This document shows, one piece after another, positions 5,888 through 6,098 of a stretch of DNA of 6,098 bases. The stretch is from assembly GCA_030640215.1 (NCBI GenBank), contig DAOWJU010000188.1, positions 1-6,098 of the forward strand. Reading direction: 5' to 3'. The stretch's first letter is position 1. Each line of letters begins with the position of its first letter. The notes under the pieces were generated by a model. It saw only the letters and a list, made by a program, of their open reading frames with translations, searched no databases and was not told the DNA's origin. Origin of the DNA: Desulfuromonadales bacterium (lineage in GTDB: Bacteria; Desulfobacterota; Desulfuromonadia; Desulfuromonadales; BM103). The translations under genes and the position numbers were made by a program.

Positions 5888-6098
5888 ATGGATCTAAACA
5901 AGCGCCACAACCTGCTCGGCCCGGCAATTCTTGTCTCCCTCCTGTTTGTCGCCCCACTGGTTATGCCCATATATTGGGTTATGGTACTCTCCGAGATACT
6001 CATCCTCGGCTTGATGGCAATCTGCTTCAATCTGCTGTTCGGCTACACGGGACTACTTTCCTTCGGACAAGGGGCCTTCTTTGGTCTGGGTGCTTATA
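5888..6098 (+). CDS. Branched-chain amino acid-type ABC transporter permease, LivM-like (cut at window end)
   Basis: The frame begins at ATG 5888, only 2 nt after the LivH-like stop, with AAGGGGG (5874-5880) placed 7 nt upstream inside the previous gene, so the two are translationally coupled. The 70 visible residues hold a basic start (MDLNKRH), a hydrophobic segment (about 9-28), a second one (31-50), and the LivM signature FNLLFGYTGLLSFGQGAFFGLGAY (47-70). Full-length relatives are around 300 or more residues, so most of the gene lies beyond the window. It is the second pore subunit of the importer. LivG- and LivF-like ATPase genes are expected next but cannot be seen. Confidence 0.9.
   Translation, partial: MDLNKRHNLLGPAILVSLLFVAPLVMPIYWVMVLSEILILGLMAICFNLLFGYTGLLSFGQGAFFGLGAY

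Overview
The window looks like a chromosomal accessory region of a proteobacterium, most likely a gammaproteobacterium. The reasons are the style of the transposase-like remnant, the Shine-Dalgarno sites (AGAGGAG, GGAG, GAGGT), moderate GC, and the Liv-type importer gene order. The species cannot be named from the sequence alone.

Left part (1-1170) is mobile-element debris. A strong imperfect palindrome (1-72) and a TGGGGTCA/TGACCCCA inverted repeat lie at the 3' end of a minus-strand REP-associated (Y1/IS200-like) transposase remnant (121-747). The remnant keeps its C-terminal half and a candidate catalytic tyrosine but has lost the HUH half. Upstream of it is a non-coding stretch with an unusual density of short dyads (866-993). 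A compact non-coding element of about 164 bp with 18-bp terminal inverted repeats (1007-1170) follows. It has the form of a MITE and abuts the stop codon of the next gene.

Middle part (1169-3238, minus strand) holds an old yellow enzyme of the YqjM/XenA class, followed 144 bp downstream by a class I SAM-dependent methyltransferase resembling sarcosine/dimethylglycine-type N-methyltransferases. They probably form one transcription unit read leftward.

A 423-bp divergent intergenic region (3239-3661) holds candidate promoters for both directions, small dyads, and a three-times repeated (T)CACATA motif.

Right part (3662-6098, plus strand) is the start of a branched-chain amino acid (HAAT/Liv-type) ABC importer operon: periplasmic binding protein, a strong intrinsic terminator, LivH-like permease, and a LivM-like permease cut by the window edge. 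The ATPases are presumably beyond the edge. The divergent layout suggests, but does not prove, that the importer brings in a small molecule that the reductase and methyltransferase then process. No CRISPR array, tRNA, rRNA or clear new defence system was seen.
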